Shown here: positions 1 to 11,658 of the stretch, piece by piece
How positions within the stretch are numbered: position 1 is the first letter of the stretch
How the letters are laid out: each line of letters starts with the position of its first letter
Assembly: GCA_019915015.1 (NCBI GenBank)
Contig: JAHBBC010000012.1
Location: 372,001-436,000, forward strand
Direction of reading: 5' to 3'
DNA length: 64,000 nt
Origin: Auriscalpium vulgare
Lineage: Eukaryota; Basidiomycota; Agaricomycetes; Russulales; Auriscalpiaceae
Notes under the pieces: model-generated
Told to the model about the DNA's origin: nothing
Databases searched by the model: none
The model's input: only the letters and a program-made list of their open reading frames with translations
Made by a program: the position numbers and the translations under genes

Positions 1-89
1 ACATCCTTTGTATTTCATCCAGCGCCGCGTCTTCTGGCATGGAACAATGTGGCGTCCGTGCCGGTGTCAGCTCCCTCCCGCTCATACTA

Positions 90-97
90 TATATAAA
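90..97 (+). promoter_or_regulatory. TATA box of the secreted-protein gene
   Basis: TATATAAA lies about 190 bp upstream of the ATG at 285, followed by a pyrimidine-rich leader. This is consistent with a core promoter and a longish 5' UTR. Position and sequence are the only evidence. Confidence 0.5.
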
Positions 98-284
98 GGG
101 CGGTTTTTGTCCGCCGCTAGTACTTCCCGTGCTGTCCCTCCCCTTCTTCGTCCCCAAAACTCCTCGACGGTCTGGTACCGACCCGTCTTCTGTCTCCCTC
201 ACGATCTACGACCTGGTGTCGCGCCTAGCATTCTTTTCTACCACCTTCATTCAGCCCGCCACCGGTGTTCTATAATCTCCCATC

Positions 285-1824
285 ATGCAACTCTCCGCCG
301 CCCTCATCACTCTCGCCCTTGCCGTCGGGTCTGCGTCTGCGCGGCACTCGCGCGGCTTCGAGCGCCGTGCTGCATTCACGCTCCAGAATGGCAAGGATGC
401 CGTCGCCCTAAAGTACGAGCGTTATCACTCCCGACCGTCTATGTCTGATTGGTTTGATTGCCATTCAGCGCGAAGTTCAGCGCGCTCACGGCGGACAGCT
501 CGTGCACGGCCGGCGAGATTGCCTGCGTTGGGGACAAGTTTGCGCAGTGCGTTAGCTCGAAGTTCGTCATACAGGCGTGCGGACCCGGCACCGTGTAAGT
601 TACATGAATCATCCAACGAACGTCTATTGACGAGCACATGCAGTTGCGCTGCACTCCCACTTGACAACTCGGCGGGTACGACGGTCACTTGCACCACGGC
701 TGCCGACCGCGATGCGCGCATAGCCGCATCTGGTGCCACTGTAAGTATACCATCCCACACCAATGCCGGTGATTGACAGTATTTGCAGGCTTCTGGCGCG
801 AGCAGTGGTACCGCCAGTAGCACTTCTGCCGCTGCTGCCACAAGCACTACTGCCGCTGCCGCAGGCAAGGGTGGGGACAATGCCGGCAATGGCACGGCCG
901 TGTCTGGTCAGAGCGGGAACCCGCAGACGTCGCTGAGTACGCACGTCATCAGCATTACGATGCTCCTCCGCTGACACCAACCGTAACCGTGCAGCCCTAG
1001 ACCCCAAGGTGATTGCCAAGGGCTTCGCCGATAACGGTCAGGACGTCGCCGAAGCCGGCCAGGTCGCGTCGCTCACGTCGACCAACAACTTCATCAACTT
1101 CTGCCTCACTGTCAACAAGCCGATCACCAACGGCCAGCAGATCAAGACTGGCTCGTGCAACCCCGCGCCGATGGGTGTCATTGCCGCGACGACGAACATG
1201 CCGTCGGGCAAGTTTCAGGTGCCAAAGAATCTCGACACGATCAAGGCGAACACAAACTTCACCATCTCGCTTGCGCTGAAGCACCTCGACGCTGGCCATT
1301 TCACAAACGCGCAGGAGAATTACTATGCTGGGCCCCAGCAAGTCAACTCAGCGGGCGACATCATCGGCCACACGCACGTCGTCGTCGAGAAGATCGATTC
1401 GCTCACCACGACGAAGGTCACGGACCCCAATGTGTTCCAGTTCTTCAAGGGCGTGAACGGCGCGCTTGTCAATGGTGCCGTCACTGCTGACGTCTCTGGG
1501 GGTCTCCCTGTTGGTTGCTACCGCCTGGCGTCGATCAACGCCGCCGAGAACCATCAGCCCACCCTCGTCGCTATCGCACAACACGGCTCGCTCGATGACA
1601 TGGTCTACGTGAGTGCTCCTGCCTCCACTTCGCCTCCAGCGATCTGACCATCTTCCATTCCGGTTCAGTTCTGCGCGACCGCCGATGGCAAGCCCGACCT
1701 TGCTGCTGCCGGCGTCGCGGCCATCGCTGCTGGCAAGGGTGCTGCTGCGGGTGCTGCTGCTGCAACCGCCACTAGTGCTGCAGCCGCCAAAGCCAGCAAG
1801 GGCGCGGCCGCCATCAAGAACTAA
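285..1824 (+). CDS. Secreted cysteine-containing fungal protein (family often mislabelled 'ribosomal protein S17')
   Basis: Six exons join into one frame of 421 codons: 285-412, 469-594, 647-740, 789-936, 995-1608 and 1669-1824. The first 20 residues form a signal peptide (MQLSAALITLALAVGSASA). A short Cys-rich module follows (CTAGEIACVGDKFAQC, then GPGTVCAALPL), like the small carbohydrate-binding-type modules of basidiomycete secreted proteins. An Ala/Ser/Thr linker leads to a larger domain beginning DPKVIAKGFADNGQD. The tail is Ala-rich (GAAAGAAAATATSAAAAK). I recognise this as a family common in Agaricomycetes that databases sometimes name ribosomal protein S17, but nothing ribosomal is visible. 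Secretion to the cell wall or medium is inferred from the signal peptide. The molecular function is unknown. All five introns are 48-60 bp with good GT/AG ends, and the frame closes exactly across each one. Confidence 0.85.
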
Positions 1825-2131
1825 GCCTCGCACCCCGAGGAACTACGTTCGCAGTACATGACGATGCTTGCTTTTTTGGTCTCCTCGCATAAATTACGAC
1901 ATCAGCAAATTAATTGAGTTCGTCTGGGTTTGGATAGGATAAGATAGGATAGGAGTTTCATATGGGAAGGCTCGATTGAGTTGTATTAATGACTAGGAAG
2001 GACGGCTCTCATTGTTAGGGAATATTATAAACTGATCAGAAAGGTTAGACAGGAGAGCACGTCGCGAGCCTGGCAGCTGACTGATTTTGTAAGATGGGTA
2101 CGGCGGCATATGCGCAGTGTCTTGGTGATCA
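1825..2131. other. Intergenic, convergent 3' ends
   Basis: AT-rich 3' flank between two convergent genes, with a run of GGATAGGATA-like repeats around 1934-1955. No gene seen. Confidence 0.5.
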
Positions 2132-4481
2132 TCACTCTGAGGCTGCTGGATCTGAGGCCTGTGGCCGCAGCCTCACCATGCCCTCGAACACAGGTCGCGG
2201 CCAGCGAGTCCCGTTGTAGAAATAGTCCACGTTCTCCAGCGGCGCACCAATCCCGTGTCTGTACGCGCGACTGAGCCTCGACAGGCAGAAGGGAATGCAG
2301 AAATCACTTACGACTGTGCGAGGTGGTTCAGAACCTCCTGGAGACTGCACCAGCCCTCCACGTCCAGGTGGTGGTAGCAATGGGCGCAGCCCACCTCCAA
2401 GTTCCTCACCTCGGCCACGTCAGCACACGGCGGGTGCACCTGGTCCCACTCAAGCACGACCCAACGCAAAGCCTCACGGCCTCGATGTTCTGCGAGTGCG
2501 TGCTCGATCTACGTATGCGCGGTATGAGCCTCTGCATGTCATCTAGCCCTGTGAGAGGCTGAACGACGTACCGCAGCGCGCCAGCACATTCCCCATGCCT
2601 TCCTATCCCAACCATTCTCTGTTTCAGCCATGCCATAGAGAGACGGGCATATGCCGCACTGGAATCGCGCTCCGGCGCAATCCATCGCGTACGCGCTGCT
2701 CGCAGGCTCCATCCCCAGCTTCGCCAGCAACCCGAGGGTCACCATCGCCGCCGACTGGCTGTACGCCATGGTGTGTGACAAATCCCTGTCCACGCCAAAA
2801 CGCTTCCGGAGCGCGAGCGCATCCAATCCAGTCGCTAGCGTCCTGTTCAGCCTGTTATGATAGTGGGTGGTCGCCAATCCCAGGCCGCCCGCTGTGCCGG
2901 TGTAGAATTCGTCGGAGCAGAGTGTGTCAGCAGACACCACGGTAGCGGCGAGCTCCCGTCGGTCGTCGGGGATGGCGGCGATGAGGCGGCCGGCGTCCGC
3001 TACGACATCCTCAAGCATTGACGGTAGGAGTTCGCTCACGACGCCTGACAGCCTGTCACAGAATTCTTGGGTTGGGGCCTCGTCTGGCCCAATGACTGCC
3101 TCGAGTGCTTCATACCTCTCCTCGGTGGGAGAGCCGAGGAGTGCAGATAGTCGCACGGGCAATACCCGCAGGTGGTTGAAAAACGTCGGACGGATGAGGG
3201 CCCGACGTTGCCAGCGGCGCTCGTCTGCCTCCAGCTGCAGGCGGTCTTCGATGATGTAGATTAGCTCGAGTTGCAATATAGGGAAGACACGCCTCCAGAC
3301 TGTCGATGGAAAGTGAGTGAGATCGAAACCGTCGCTGGCAGAGGTGCAGCTCACTTCTGTCTGTCATGCGCTTCGCAACAGCGACCTCCTTATGGTCCCG
3401 GAGCTGATATATGTCTTCCTCTTGATGACCCACTAGCATTAGTCGTTCTTTGATACTATCGGATAATGAACATCGAATTGCGTTCAGCTGGAAATGGAGC
3501 TTACTCGTCGAAACGTTGATTCTTGATATCCGATATCTCCAGAGACCGGTCTTCAATCCGCCCTGCCTCCCAAGCTTCACACAATTCCGCGTGCTGTGTA
3601 TGCTCTTAGAAAAACTCATTGATGCGGATGTACAAGAAGGTGATCTCACCACCCATATGGCGTCGAACGTAGCAATCAATTCATCTGCAAACTCGGATAG
3701 ATCTTGATGGTAGGCGTCGCTTTGCTCCCCACCATGTCGTGCCAGAATTTTATCAAGCTCGTCCCGTAGGATGGCGACGTCTGAGTCCCACCAGAACTTG
3801 TCTTCACCATAGGGTTTGACTTCACCTATATGTACATCAGAAAAGAGCCGCATGCGCTTAGAAAGTCCACATACCGTCGAACGAACGAATACAAAACAGC
3901 AGTTCTGACTCCGAATCAGTGAAAGTGAACGGAAGATCGTGTCTGCTATACATGCTGTAGAAAGATGTCAGGCCAGCGATCGTGTCCAGTCAGTAATGTC
4001 GTGCGCACTGTTCTTTCATGCACTTTTTGCACGCGCGACGGCGGAAGAAAAACATGATATTGTTCACGGGCTTCGTGCCGCACGTCTATCACCCATAAGA
4101 ATGTGCCAAAGGGAACGGGTGCGGAGAGTACTCACATAGCAGTATGATCCACCAAACAGAAAATGGGCCCAGGCAGGCTCGGACATGTCTGCAGGGCACC
4201 GAGGCACGTCCGGCACGAGCTCATACGATTGCGTCCATAGCAGTGCAGACTGGCGGCGCGACAGCAAGACTTGGCGAAACGGCTTGGTCACTCTCGCGAG
4301 ATGAATTAGATCACTGGGTGGAAGGTAGGAGAATATCTGGTAGAGAGACGCATTCATCAGTTGGAACCATGCTGCGATTCTCGTGGCCTACCTCAAAAAG
4401 GATGTCAAGAGGCATCGTGGGCAAATCGCTGAGGCGTCCCCGAAGCCTACGCGACAGCCCACTAGATGCACTCGTGCTCAT
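2132..4481 (-). CDS. F-box protein with Cys-motif region, about ten exons
   Basis: The protein starts at 4481 (MSTSASSGLSRRL). The first exons read 4481-4392, 4336-4136, 4085-4009, 3954-3875 and 3825 to about 3650. The F-box spans the first junction: LPTMPLDILFE then IFSYLPPSDLIHLARVTKPF. A Cys-pair motif follows, CYTCGTKPV through RRRACKKCMKEQ, across two further junctions. Then come a charged helical part (HTQHAELCEAWEAGRIEDRS), an IWRRVFPILQLELIYI segment and a C-terminal Cys/His part (CAGARFQCGIC, later GCAHCYHHL). The end is ENVDYFYNGTRWPRPVFEGM, with the stop at 2132. The layout matches a large Agaricomycete F-box family that presumably recruits substrates to SCF ubiquitin ligases; the substrate is unknown. 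Exons between about 2550 and 2640 are uncertain because one candidate frame there carries a TAG, which I place in an intron. A decayed relative of the C-terminal half lies at 19780-20480. Confidence 0.78.
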
Positions 4482-5876
4482 CTTTTCCTTCAAGTAGTTC
4501 GCTCTCTTGTGTCCTGGCTGATGAGTCTGTGAGTCTGCTCGCTTAGCCAACTCCACGTTGAGGCATCCAAACACGCACCTTTTTCGCACTGCGTCTCTAA
4601 GAAACACAGTTAGAGGCCTAACGACGAGCCTGTCTGTGTCAGTGGATAGTCGCTGGACGTCTTCAGGCTGGTGCAATGCTGAACTTCCGGGTAATGGTGG
4701 TGAGCGTCTGTGAAGAACGCGACAGCGGCTGTCACGCAACAACTTGAAATATGTCGTGACGCGACGCGACTGTCACAGACCGAGCGTTACCGTTCCCGGC
4801 CCGGGCCCCGCTCGACTCACAATTTGGTCATCGACGAGTTCCTTCGCCGAGTACGAGAAGGCTCACTGCCCCACCCCACCGAATTGGTCCCCCTCAAACG
4901 GCGTGCCAATCGCAACAAAACTCTATATTCTATAAACCAGAAGCTGGCGCAGATATCGTGGATACTACTATTGCAACTCAACTACCAGGCTATGTGATGT
5001 CAATGATTTGTACTCAGCACTTGGGCCGACACACCGCTGTGGTCTTGCCGTCGCCGAAAAGACTGCAGGAGCTCCTGGGGGAGCTGCTCGTAAGCGATGT
5101 GGAGCCAACGTGGGTCCTGCGAGGTTGCCATTTAATTGATACCGTCGGTCTGTCAGTGTCTTTGCCATCGCTATTTGAATATACAAGAACGGAATGGCCA
5201 CTTGTTCTGATGATTGATTGCAAGCAATGCATGCATCAGAAATCCCAACGAGCATGAATAGTTGCGGAAGGCCGATATGAACGAACGGGTTTGAGAAGGA
5301 AACAAGTCGCAATCTATGGAGAAAAAGCAGCCGATTCGCCGCTCGGCTCTCGGCCGATGCAGCTTCGTCTTATCGCGACGATCGTTCTGGAGTCGCCACT
5401 AGGTGCCTGCCATATGTGCGTGCATCGACCAACGTGGGCACGGACATTTCGGCGTCCATGACGAGGGGCTGGCAGCCTTGCGGCTGCGGCTGCGATGTTC
5501 TGAGCGACTCGCGAGGCTCGGGATGTGCGTATCTAGACCGCGCGCGCTACCAGCCGCCGGGTGGTCTTGAATGCGTGTCTTCATGGATGGATCCTTGACT
5601 CCTACAATTTGTGGGCAAGGACAATAGCTGTTGTTAGACGTCAAGACCTGCTCAATCACCTTACAGCAAAAGACAGCGCTACAAGGTCGACAACACTGCT
5701 ATCCCAGCCGGAAACGTAGCATGGTTTCATATTCTCTTCGATGCAAAGGAAGATGGACGAGTACGGGTTAGAGGGCAATCGCGGCCGCGAGCCGGTTCCA
5801 GCAAAGCCGTAGATATTGGCGCGATATTAAAGGGTGGTGCTTTGCATGATGACGAGGAGCAACGTTCGTCGGATTG
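4482..5876. other. Intergenic, about 1.4 kb, no supported gene
   Basis: Contains several short open frames on both strands, the longest about 115 codons. None shows a recognisable motif, a convincing splice pattern or a homologue elsewhere in the window. It includes the 5' flank of the F-box gene that starts at 4481. Confidence 0.5.
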
Positions 5877-7067
5877 TCAGATCCAGTCAATGTGCCGAGG
5901 TTGCTGCAGGCTGGAAGTCAACACTGCGTCACATATCCAATACGAGAGACTCACGGGAAAACAATCTGGCGTCTCGTAGCTGGCAAAATCGACACCGCGG
6001 TCATTGCACATCCCTTTGAGCGCAGCTTGCATGTCCCGCCCAACATGGCGCGTCACAGTGACCAGCCGCAGATCCGACAGCGGTTCCAGGGCTGCAGTCA
6101 AGAACTCGGGGGACACGTTCCGGTGCCCCAGCCGTAGGTAGTGATAGCCAAAGTGGTGCAACAGTGGCGGGAGCGTGACGTGCTGCTCTGCCGGCTCGGT
6201 GACGACGAGGCTATCGAGCCGCACGAGCTGGTCCAGGACATCCTGTGGCGGAAACTGGCCTTTGATACACAGCGTGCGTATCTGTGGAAGCACGCCAACA
6301 GTGCGAAGGTGCTGGCACCATGCTGGGTCCGCCCACATAGGGTCTGTGAGCTCGAAATGGTGGAGCGCGGGGAGGGGCTCCGAGGGCGAGAGAATCCGGC
6401 GGACGTTGCTGGCAGGGAGCGTGATGGCCTGCACCGAGGAGGGCACGCGGGTCGGCAGAGCCTGGGCCACCTGGGGGCCGCCGTTGCCATCGTTTGTGCG
6501 CAACAGAAGCACACGGACGCTGGGCCACATTGGCACGATGCTACTGACCAGCGCTTCATCGCCAACCACTTCAAGGACCGTGGGCTTGAGATGTAAGGCA
6601 CGCAGGCGTGTCGTTTGCGCGACGTTGACGAACGATTGAAAGACAAAGCTGATAAACGATAGGCCCTCGACGCGTGGGCAGAGTTCCAGCAAGGCAAGCG
6701 TCATGTCGAGGACAGGGTGGGACAACGTCCAACCAACGCGAACAGACCGGACGTGCGCGGCGAGATGCGGGTGGGCGCGGAGGACGTGAAAAAGCAGAGA
6801 TATTCCGCCATGGTCGTGTCTGGAAGGAATACGGGGGATGCGGCGGAAGAGGAGTCGCTGCGCGATGGGCGTCCACTCGCGGCAGACGAGCGCACATGCG
6901 CGGAGGGTGGCATAATCGATACGCGCATGTTGGGATGACCGGAGTACCCATTCGATGATGAGAATTTGGACGTCCAGAGGCAAGGTCGCCATGGAAGTTG
7001 ACGGAGGATTCGAGGAAGCGATTGCGGCTTCGTTTGTGTGACGTGGGTTTAGTGAGCGACCCGGCAT
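5877..7067 (-). CDS. F-box protein, single exon, 396 aa
   Basis: An uninterrupted frame. Residues about 27-75 carry an F-box-like start (MATLPLDVQILIIEWVLR, then LRACALVCREWTPIAQRLLF). The rest alternates leucine-rich stretches resembling degenerate LRRs (LLLRTNDGNG, LHHFELTDPMW, LDSLVVTEPA). This is the usual shape of intronless Agaricomycete F-box/LRR proteins, which act as substrate adaptors of SCF ubiquitin ligases. Translation may start at 7067 or at the internal ATG 25 codons downstream (MATLPL), which is where the domain begins. No substrate can be inferred. It differs from the F-box pair at 7556 and 25313 and from the multi-exon gene at 4481. Confidence 0.82.
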   Translation of the reverse strand: MPGRSLNPRHTNEAAIASSNPPSTSMATLPLDVQILIIEWVLRSSQHARIDYATLRACALVCREWTPIAQRLLFRRIPRIPSRHDHGGISLLFHVLRAHPHLAAHVRSVRVGWTLSHPVLDMTLALLELCPRVEGLSFISFVFQSFVNVAQTTRLRALHLKPTVLEVVGDEALVSSIVPMWPSVRVLLLRTNDGNGGPQVAQALPTRVPSSVQAITLPASNVRRILSPSEPLPALHHFELTDPMWADPAWCQHLRTVGVLPQIRTLCIKGQFPPQDVLDQLVRLDSLVVTEPAEQHVTLPPLLHHFGYHYLRLGHRNVSPEFLTAALEPLSDLRLVTVTRHVGRDMQAALKGMCNDRGVDFASYETPDCFPVSLSYWICDAVLTSSLQQPRHIDWI

Positions 7068-7555
7068 TCACACTTGGTCTGTACAATTATCAGAAAAACC
7101 GACAGAGGAAGAGAAACAGGCTACGTACTGATCAAGGCCGCAAAGAAAGTGTTGAAAGGCCAAACACTGTTGCCAGTTGGTGGCCGGTGCGTGAACGTGG
7201 CAGGGCAGAGGCACTGAGCTTGCAGTGAGCAACCCACCTAGACAGGAAAATATTTCTTCACTACTGTTCTGACGGAGGAACACACAATAAAGAGGACTTT
7301 GTGGTTGGAAGAGACAACCAGGAAGCTTATTCGGCGGTGGAAATCAGGCCTCCGACTCGGACTCGGACTCGGAGCAACTGCAGTGGCGCTGTCAAGTTGG
7401 TGGCACGTGCGTCGTGTGGCCTTGTCGTTCAAAGTCAACGGCCATCATCACGTTGTTCTCTCTGCCCTCTTCTCTCACTGTACGTTGACAGTGAAGTTAG
7501 CTCTCCCCACAAGTGCCCTGCGACAGCAAGCGGCGGGTGGTCCGGAGTCGAGATC
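7068..7555. other. Intergenic between divergent F-box genes, with relic of a lost first exon
   Basis: The last 100 bp align by eye with the first intron of the inverted paralogue starting at 25313; both contain CACTGTACGTTGACA or a close variant. The ATG exon of that paralogue has no intact counterpart here. Otherwise no gene is seen. Confidence 0.5.
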
Positions 7556-9395
7556 ATGTCACCTGGAAGGTGCGTTTGCATAGTGTTTCACTATTACTAT
7601 CGCAAAGTGACCACCCGTACATGCTGGCAGAAAAGAACACGCAGAGTCGGAGGAATACTGGCAAGCCGCTGCGCAGCCGCGCTTGGCTTTGGCCGACGTT
7701 ATCCCGCCGTCCAACGACACCATAGCGCTAGCAGCAGCATATAGCCGCCTCGACGAGGAATCCGCAGCTCTGCGACGCGTCTTATCTGCCATTTGTACCC
7801 GCCGTAATGCCCTCTCTATGAGCTGCCGGATCCCGCCTGAGGTCCTCACCACAATATTCGCCTTCTGCCGCGACGACTCCTTCGAAGATGCGGAGAGGCT
7901 CCCCGTCCACTCCGAATCTCGAATTGATTCTCACAGGAACTGGATACGGATCACGCATGTATGCCGCCACTGGAGAGACGCGGCGTTGGCCTGCTCGACG
8001 CTTTGGTGGGACGTCGATCTGGCGTATGGCACGGAGTGGATAGAAGAGATCATCACTCGCTCCAAGAATACCCCCATCATATTCCGACGAGATTATAACG
8101 TCGCTGCCGTGACAGGCCGTCGTCTCGACTTAGTGCGCTCCCGGCTTCCCCACATGAAAGGATTGCGCTTGGCTACTATGCAGTGGCCAGCCGAAGAAGA
8201 CAGCGCCGAGCGAATATTCTGGCGCCTACTCACTGATCCCGCTCCAACTCTGGTCGCCCTGAATCTTAGTGCCAATTACACACTTTCCCCGGTCTCACTT
8301 CCAGACGATCTGTTTGCCGGTATGGCTCCACGTCTGCACCGAGTCCGCCTCTGGAACATATCACAATTTCCTTGGGGCTCGCCTCTCATGCAAAACCTCG
8401 TATCCCTGTACTTGGATTTCCCTTTGGATGCTCCGCGTCCTGCCCACTTGCCATCCCTTGCGCTGCTTTTAACTGCACTGAAACAAATGGCATTCCTGAA
8501 GGAGCTGCACCTCAGCCATTGCCTTCCCCGTGCTGTCAACCCAGAGAGCGCAGTCGATCTTTCTCAACTCACCTTCCTATCGTTGACCGATGATGCGGTC
8601 ATTTGCCTCACTGTATTTCGATCCCTATGTCTCTCGCCGAATATCGCGCTTCACCTTACTCCGGTAGTGGACAGCGAAGACAGCCTCAGCGAATTCTTCG
8701 CCGCCTTATCCGAGAACTTACACCCGGATCACTGTTCGTTCACAAGAATGGAAATCAATACCAGACTCGAAGCGACCATTCGAGATGACGACCCGATCGT
8801 CCACAATATGGTAGAAATCAGAGCCTGGAGGGAAGGATTTCTAGAAGACGACCCCGGGCCCCCTCACCTCGCCGTCAATGTGCTCAGCGACGCCCCCATC
8901 GGACATATGGAAATATTGCAGATGTTCTGCGACGAGATGCCGATACAATACGGGGCGCTTCGCAGTTTGCGGGTTTATACCGAGCTCGAGTGGCATGCGA
9001 GCGAATGGATGGACCTTCTTGCGCCGGTGGACGGATTGCGGGAGCTCGCAGCAAGTGCAGAGGCAACGACCGACCTGTGGTCTGTTCTTGGGATAGAATT
9101 GGATGCCTCCGCCGTTATCGCCTCCTCGGACGAACGCATCTACTGCCCACGTCTTGAAGTACTGGAACTCCGGGACATGAATCTTGATCTCATGCAACCC
9201 GTATACTATGGCTTCCCGGGCGAGTCTGACCTTGGTTCTGAGGAGCTGGGCGAAGTTCTTCTCGGTTGCCTCAGCGTCCGAAAGGCCCATGGTGTTCCCA
9301 TCAAGACTATTCGACTCCGCGGGTGCACCGCGGATGACCAGCTGATGGCGGCACTGGCTCGTATTGTTCCCAGTGTTGTGCTGATCGACAGGTGA
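7556..9395 (+). CDS. F-box protein, inverted paralogue A (about 592 aa)
   Basis: A long exon at 7631-9395 continues a frame from a 14-nt coding piece at 7556-7569 (MSPG, donor at 7570). The F-box lies in IPPEVLTTIFAFCRDD followed by ITHVCRHWRDAALACSTLWW, the classic Agaricomycete F-box pattern. After it come leucine-rich stretches such as LVALNLSANYTLSP and LEVLELRDMNLDL. It is a probable SCF substrate adaptor with unknown target. The gene is the inverted partner of 23332-25313, and most of the protein aligns with few gaps. The partner has an extra 5' coding exon. Here that exon is gone, so translation probably starts at the ATG inside the former second exon. The gene converges on the polygalacturonase gene at 9812-11658. 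Confidence 0.8.
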
Positions 9396-9559
9396 CCGTA
9401 CAGGCCGTTGGGAGCGCAACATACACAGATTAGATGGAGAAGGAGATGGGCAGACGGCAGCACGACTTGTACCCCTACCGACTTGATTGTACAGTTAGGC
9501 AGTCTGTCAAAACATCGCATTATGCATTGCCTGTTTCCGGAGTGAATACTACGCGAAGA

Positions 9560-9775
9560 AGGATAAGTTTATACTTCTGAATGCCACCGTCGACCGCAGT
9601 TGAACACCTCGCGCATCTCCGCGCCCCAAACCAACGAACCAACGCGGACTGCCACGCACATCCCTGAAAGACTTTTGGCTGGCGTCCAACAGGCGAGGTC
9701 GACGAGGCCGAGTTAGAGTGCAACAGCCCAGAAGCTGTGGCAACCGTCAAACGGCGAGACATTGACTCCAAATGC
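9560..9775 (-). pseudogene. Degenerate fragment of BST1/PGAP1 C-terminal region
   Basis: Read on the minus strand this gives VSPFDGCHSFWAVAL, a stop, then LGLVDLACWT and, further on, WGAEMREVF. The intact deacylase gene reads [25 protein letters not shown] and [10 protein letters not shown] in the same order. The piece lies between the tail-to-tail F-box and GH28 genes of arm A and keeps the orientation of the full gene. Stops and frame changes show it is dead. The similarity was found by eye over about 60 codons; an alignment would settle it. Confidence 0.6.
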
Positions 9776-9811
9776 ACTGCTAAAATGCCGAGCAACATCT
9801 CGAATTATAGA

Positions 9812-11658
9812 TCACTGACTGAATCCTGATATCCCGGAAAAGTTATAGATAGGACCCGCAACACCGCCGGTGACTTTCAGACCAGACCAGTCCCACGTCC
9901 CTGAGCCGCGCGTTGCATGAGTAAATAGCCCTACCACTGAACAACGTCAATGACGTGCTACTCACCGGTGCATGCCCCCGACCCGCAATTGATTGCAACC
10001 CTGTCCGCGCTGCCGTTGACAGACAGGGATGTTGTCTGTCCTGCGAAGCTTACTCCCTAAAAGCAATGAGCATGAGTATTTCCCGAGGTCGCTCTGAAGA
10101 GCGAAGACTCGCCGAGAGCTTCACACCCGTCCCAGGCGTACTGAGCGTGTTTGGATAGCTCTGTGAGAGACAACTTCAGCATTGATGAGCACACTTGATG
10201 ACTAAAGACCGGACCTGATCAATGAGCAAACCGAAGCGACGCAGGCCGCTTCCTTTGTTTCCGGAATACGCGATATTGTAGACACTCGAGTTGGTGGCCG
10301 TAGAATCTGTCTTGATGCGTATGGCTTGGTCGCTGTCAGCGCGATTAGAACACGTAGCTCAAAATCGAGAACAACATGTTCTGACCTGTTCGTAATAGTG
10401 TTGTCCGAGACGGTGATGTCGTTGACGACGACATTGCTTGTAATAGACCCCTACCGAACGAAGCGGTGTCAGCTATGTGAAAAATAAAACTCTACAGGAG
10501 CACAATACAATCGATATCCCGTGGCCGCCGGAGCACGTATTCCCCGTAAATACGATGTTCGAGCCTTTGTTGATGGCGATGCAATCGTCTTGATTTTTCA
10601 CCACACTGCACGAGCTCCAATGTCAGATCGCGATGCGGATGTACTTAGTACTCACGAATTCGAGATGACAAGATTGGTCGTACTAACGTCAAAGCCGTCG
10701 GTGTTGTGTCCCGCAGGAAGACCATTGCTTTGTGAGTTTGATGAATCGCCAAGCGCTAGCAAAAGCAGATAGTCAGCTTGGTCAAACGGCCAACGCGAAT
10801 GCCTGGGTACAATTGTCTATCGTCAAGCTTGTCATAACCAGCGACGCTGGATTTGAAACGCTGTAGACTTGCGCAGGAGAGTTCAGCACTTTCACATTCT
10901 ACATGGGTCCCCACTGAGATGCCGGGCTCGGAACAGGGCGCAGGAAAGGGACTGACCTGGAACGTTCCGGATATCAAGATTCTGGGGAAGGCAGGACGTC
11001 AGTGTTTCGTCCCAAGCGCATAGGAAACCATTACTCACTTTATCATAGGATGGGGCTTAGTGATACCGCCGTTCGTACCGAGACCGTCCTGTCGTATTTT
11101 AGCACGCAAGCGACAGACAAAGAACGGAAGACACATGCTCACCCAATAATAGGGTCCATTGCCGTTGAAGGTGTAGCCATTGCCATTGACTGGATAAGAC
11201 GTGAGGATATTGATATCATCTCCGGTGTCGAAATGCCTCACAGTTGACATTTGTTCCGCTATTAGAAGGGTATCATGACCGCGAACCAAGGGCGCGGAAA
11301 CATGCCGTACGCACCTTATCTGGAACAGAGGTCCCGCCCACGACTGGTTGCCAAAAGTAACATCGCCAACTACAAATAGAACGGAGACCAATTGGTCTTT
11401 AATTAGCTCGCCGAGTCAGAAGTACCGGAAGGAAGAAGGGCACAATGAAGCCATAGAATACGCACGCATATTAACAGTTGTTCCAGTAGCGAGGGTGAGG
11501 CTGAATGTCTGGCCAGCCGGGACGGTGAATTTGTAGATGTTAACCGTCGTGCACTGGACGGCAGAGGAAACGTCACTGAGCGAATAGATAGACCCGGTGC
11601 ACGCCTCAGCGGCGAACACAAAGCAGGCTAAGACGAGGATGAGGAGCTGCGACTGCAT
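9812..11658 (-). CDS. Endopolygalacturonase, GH28, copy A
   Basis: Starts [20 protein letters not shown], a secretion signal, and ends GFSQ at 9812. The first exon ends after VNM; the following exons read [33 protein letters not shown] and [17 protein letters not shown]. All four GH28 signatures are present: [23 protein letters not shown] and AIRIKTD. These carry the three catalytic Asp and the substrate-binding His/Arg/Lys. The enzyme should hydrolyse internal alpha-1,4 bonds of polygalacturonan outside the cell, in pectin breakdown. At least ten short introns interrupt the gene, including one 5' to a micro-exon ending VN. No stop or frame break was found in any exon. It is the inverted paralogue of 21348-23209. 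Confidence 0.9.

Larger units (their letters stand above)
7556..11658. repeat. Inverted duplication, arm A (F-box + GH28)
   Basis: F-box gene (+) followed tail to tail by an endopolygalacturonase gene (-). The same pair recurs in mirror orientation at 21348-25313. The spacer is about 9.7 kb. The arms are diverged, so the duplication is not recent. Confidence 0.8.

Noticed and set aside
8..448. 146-codon frame at the left edge
   Set aside because: It runs through the promoter and first intron of the secreted-protein gene in another frame.
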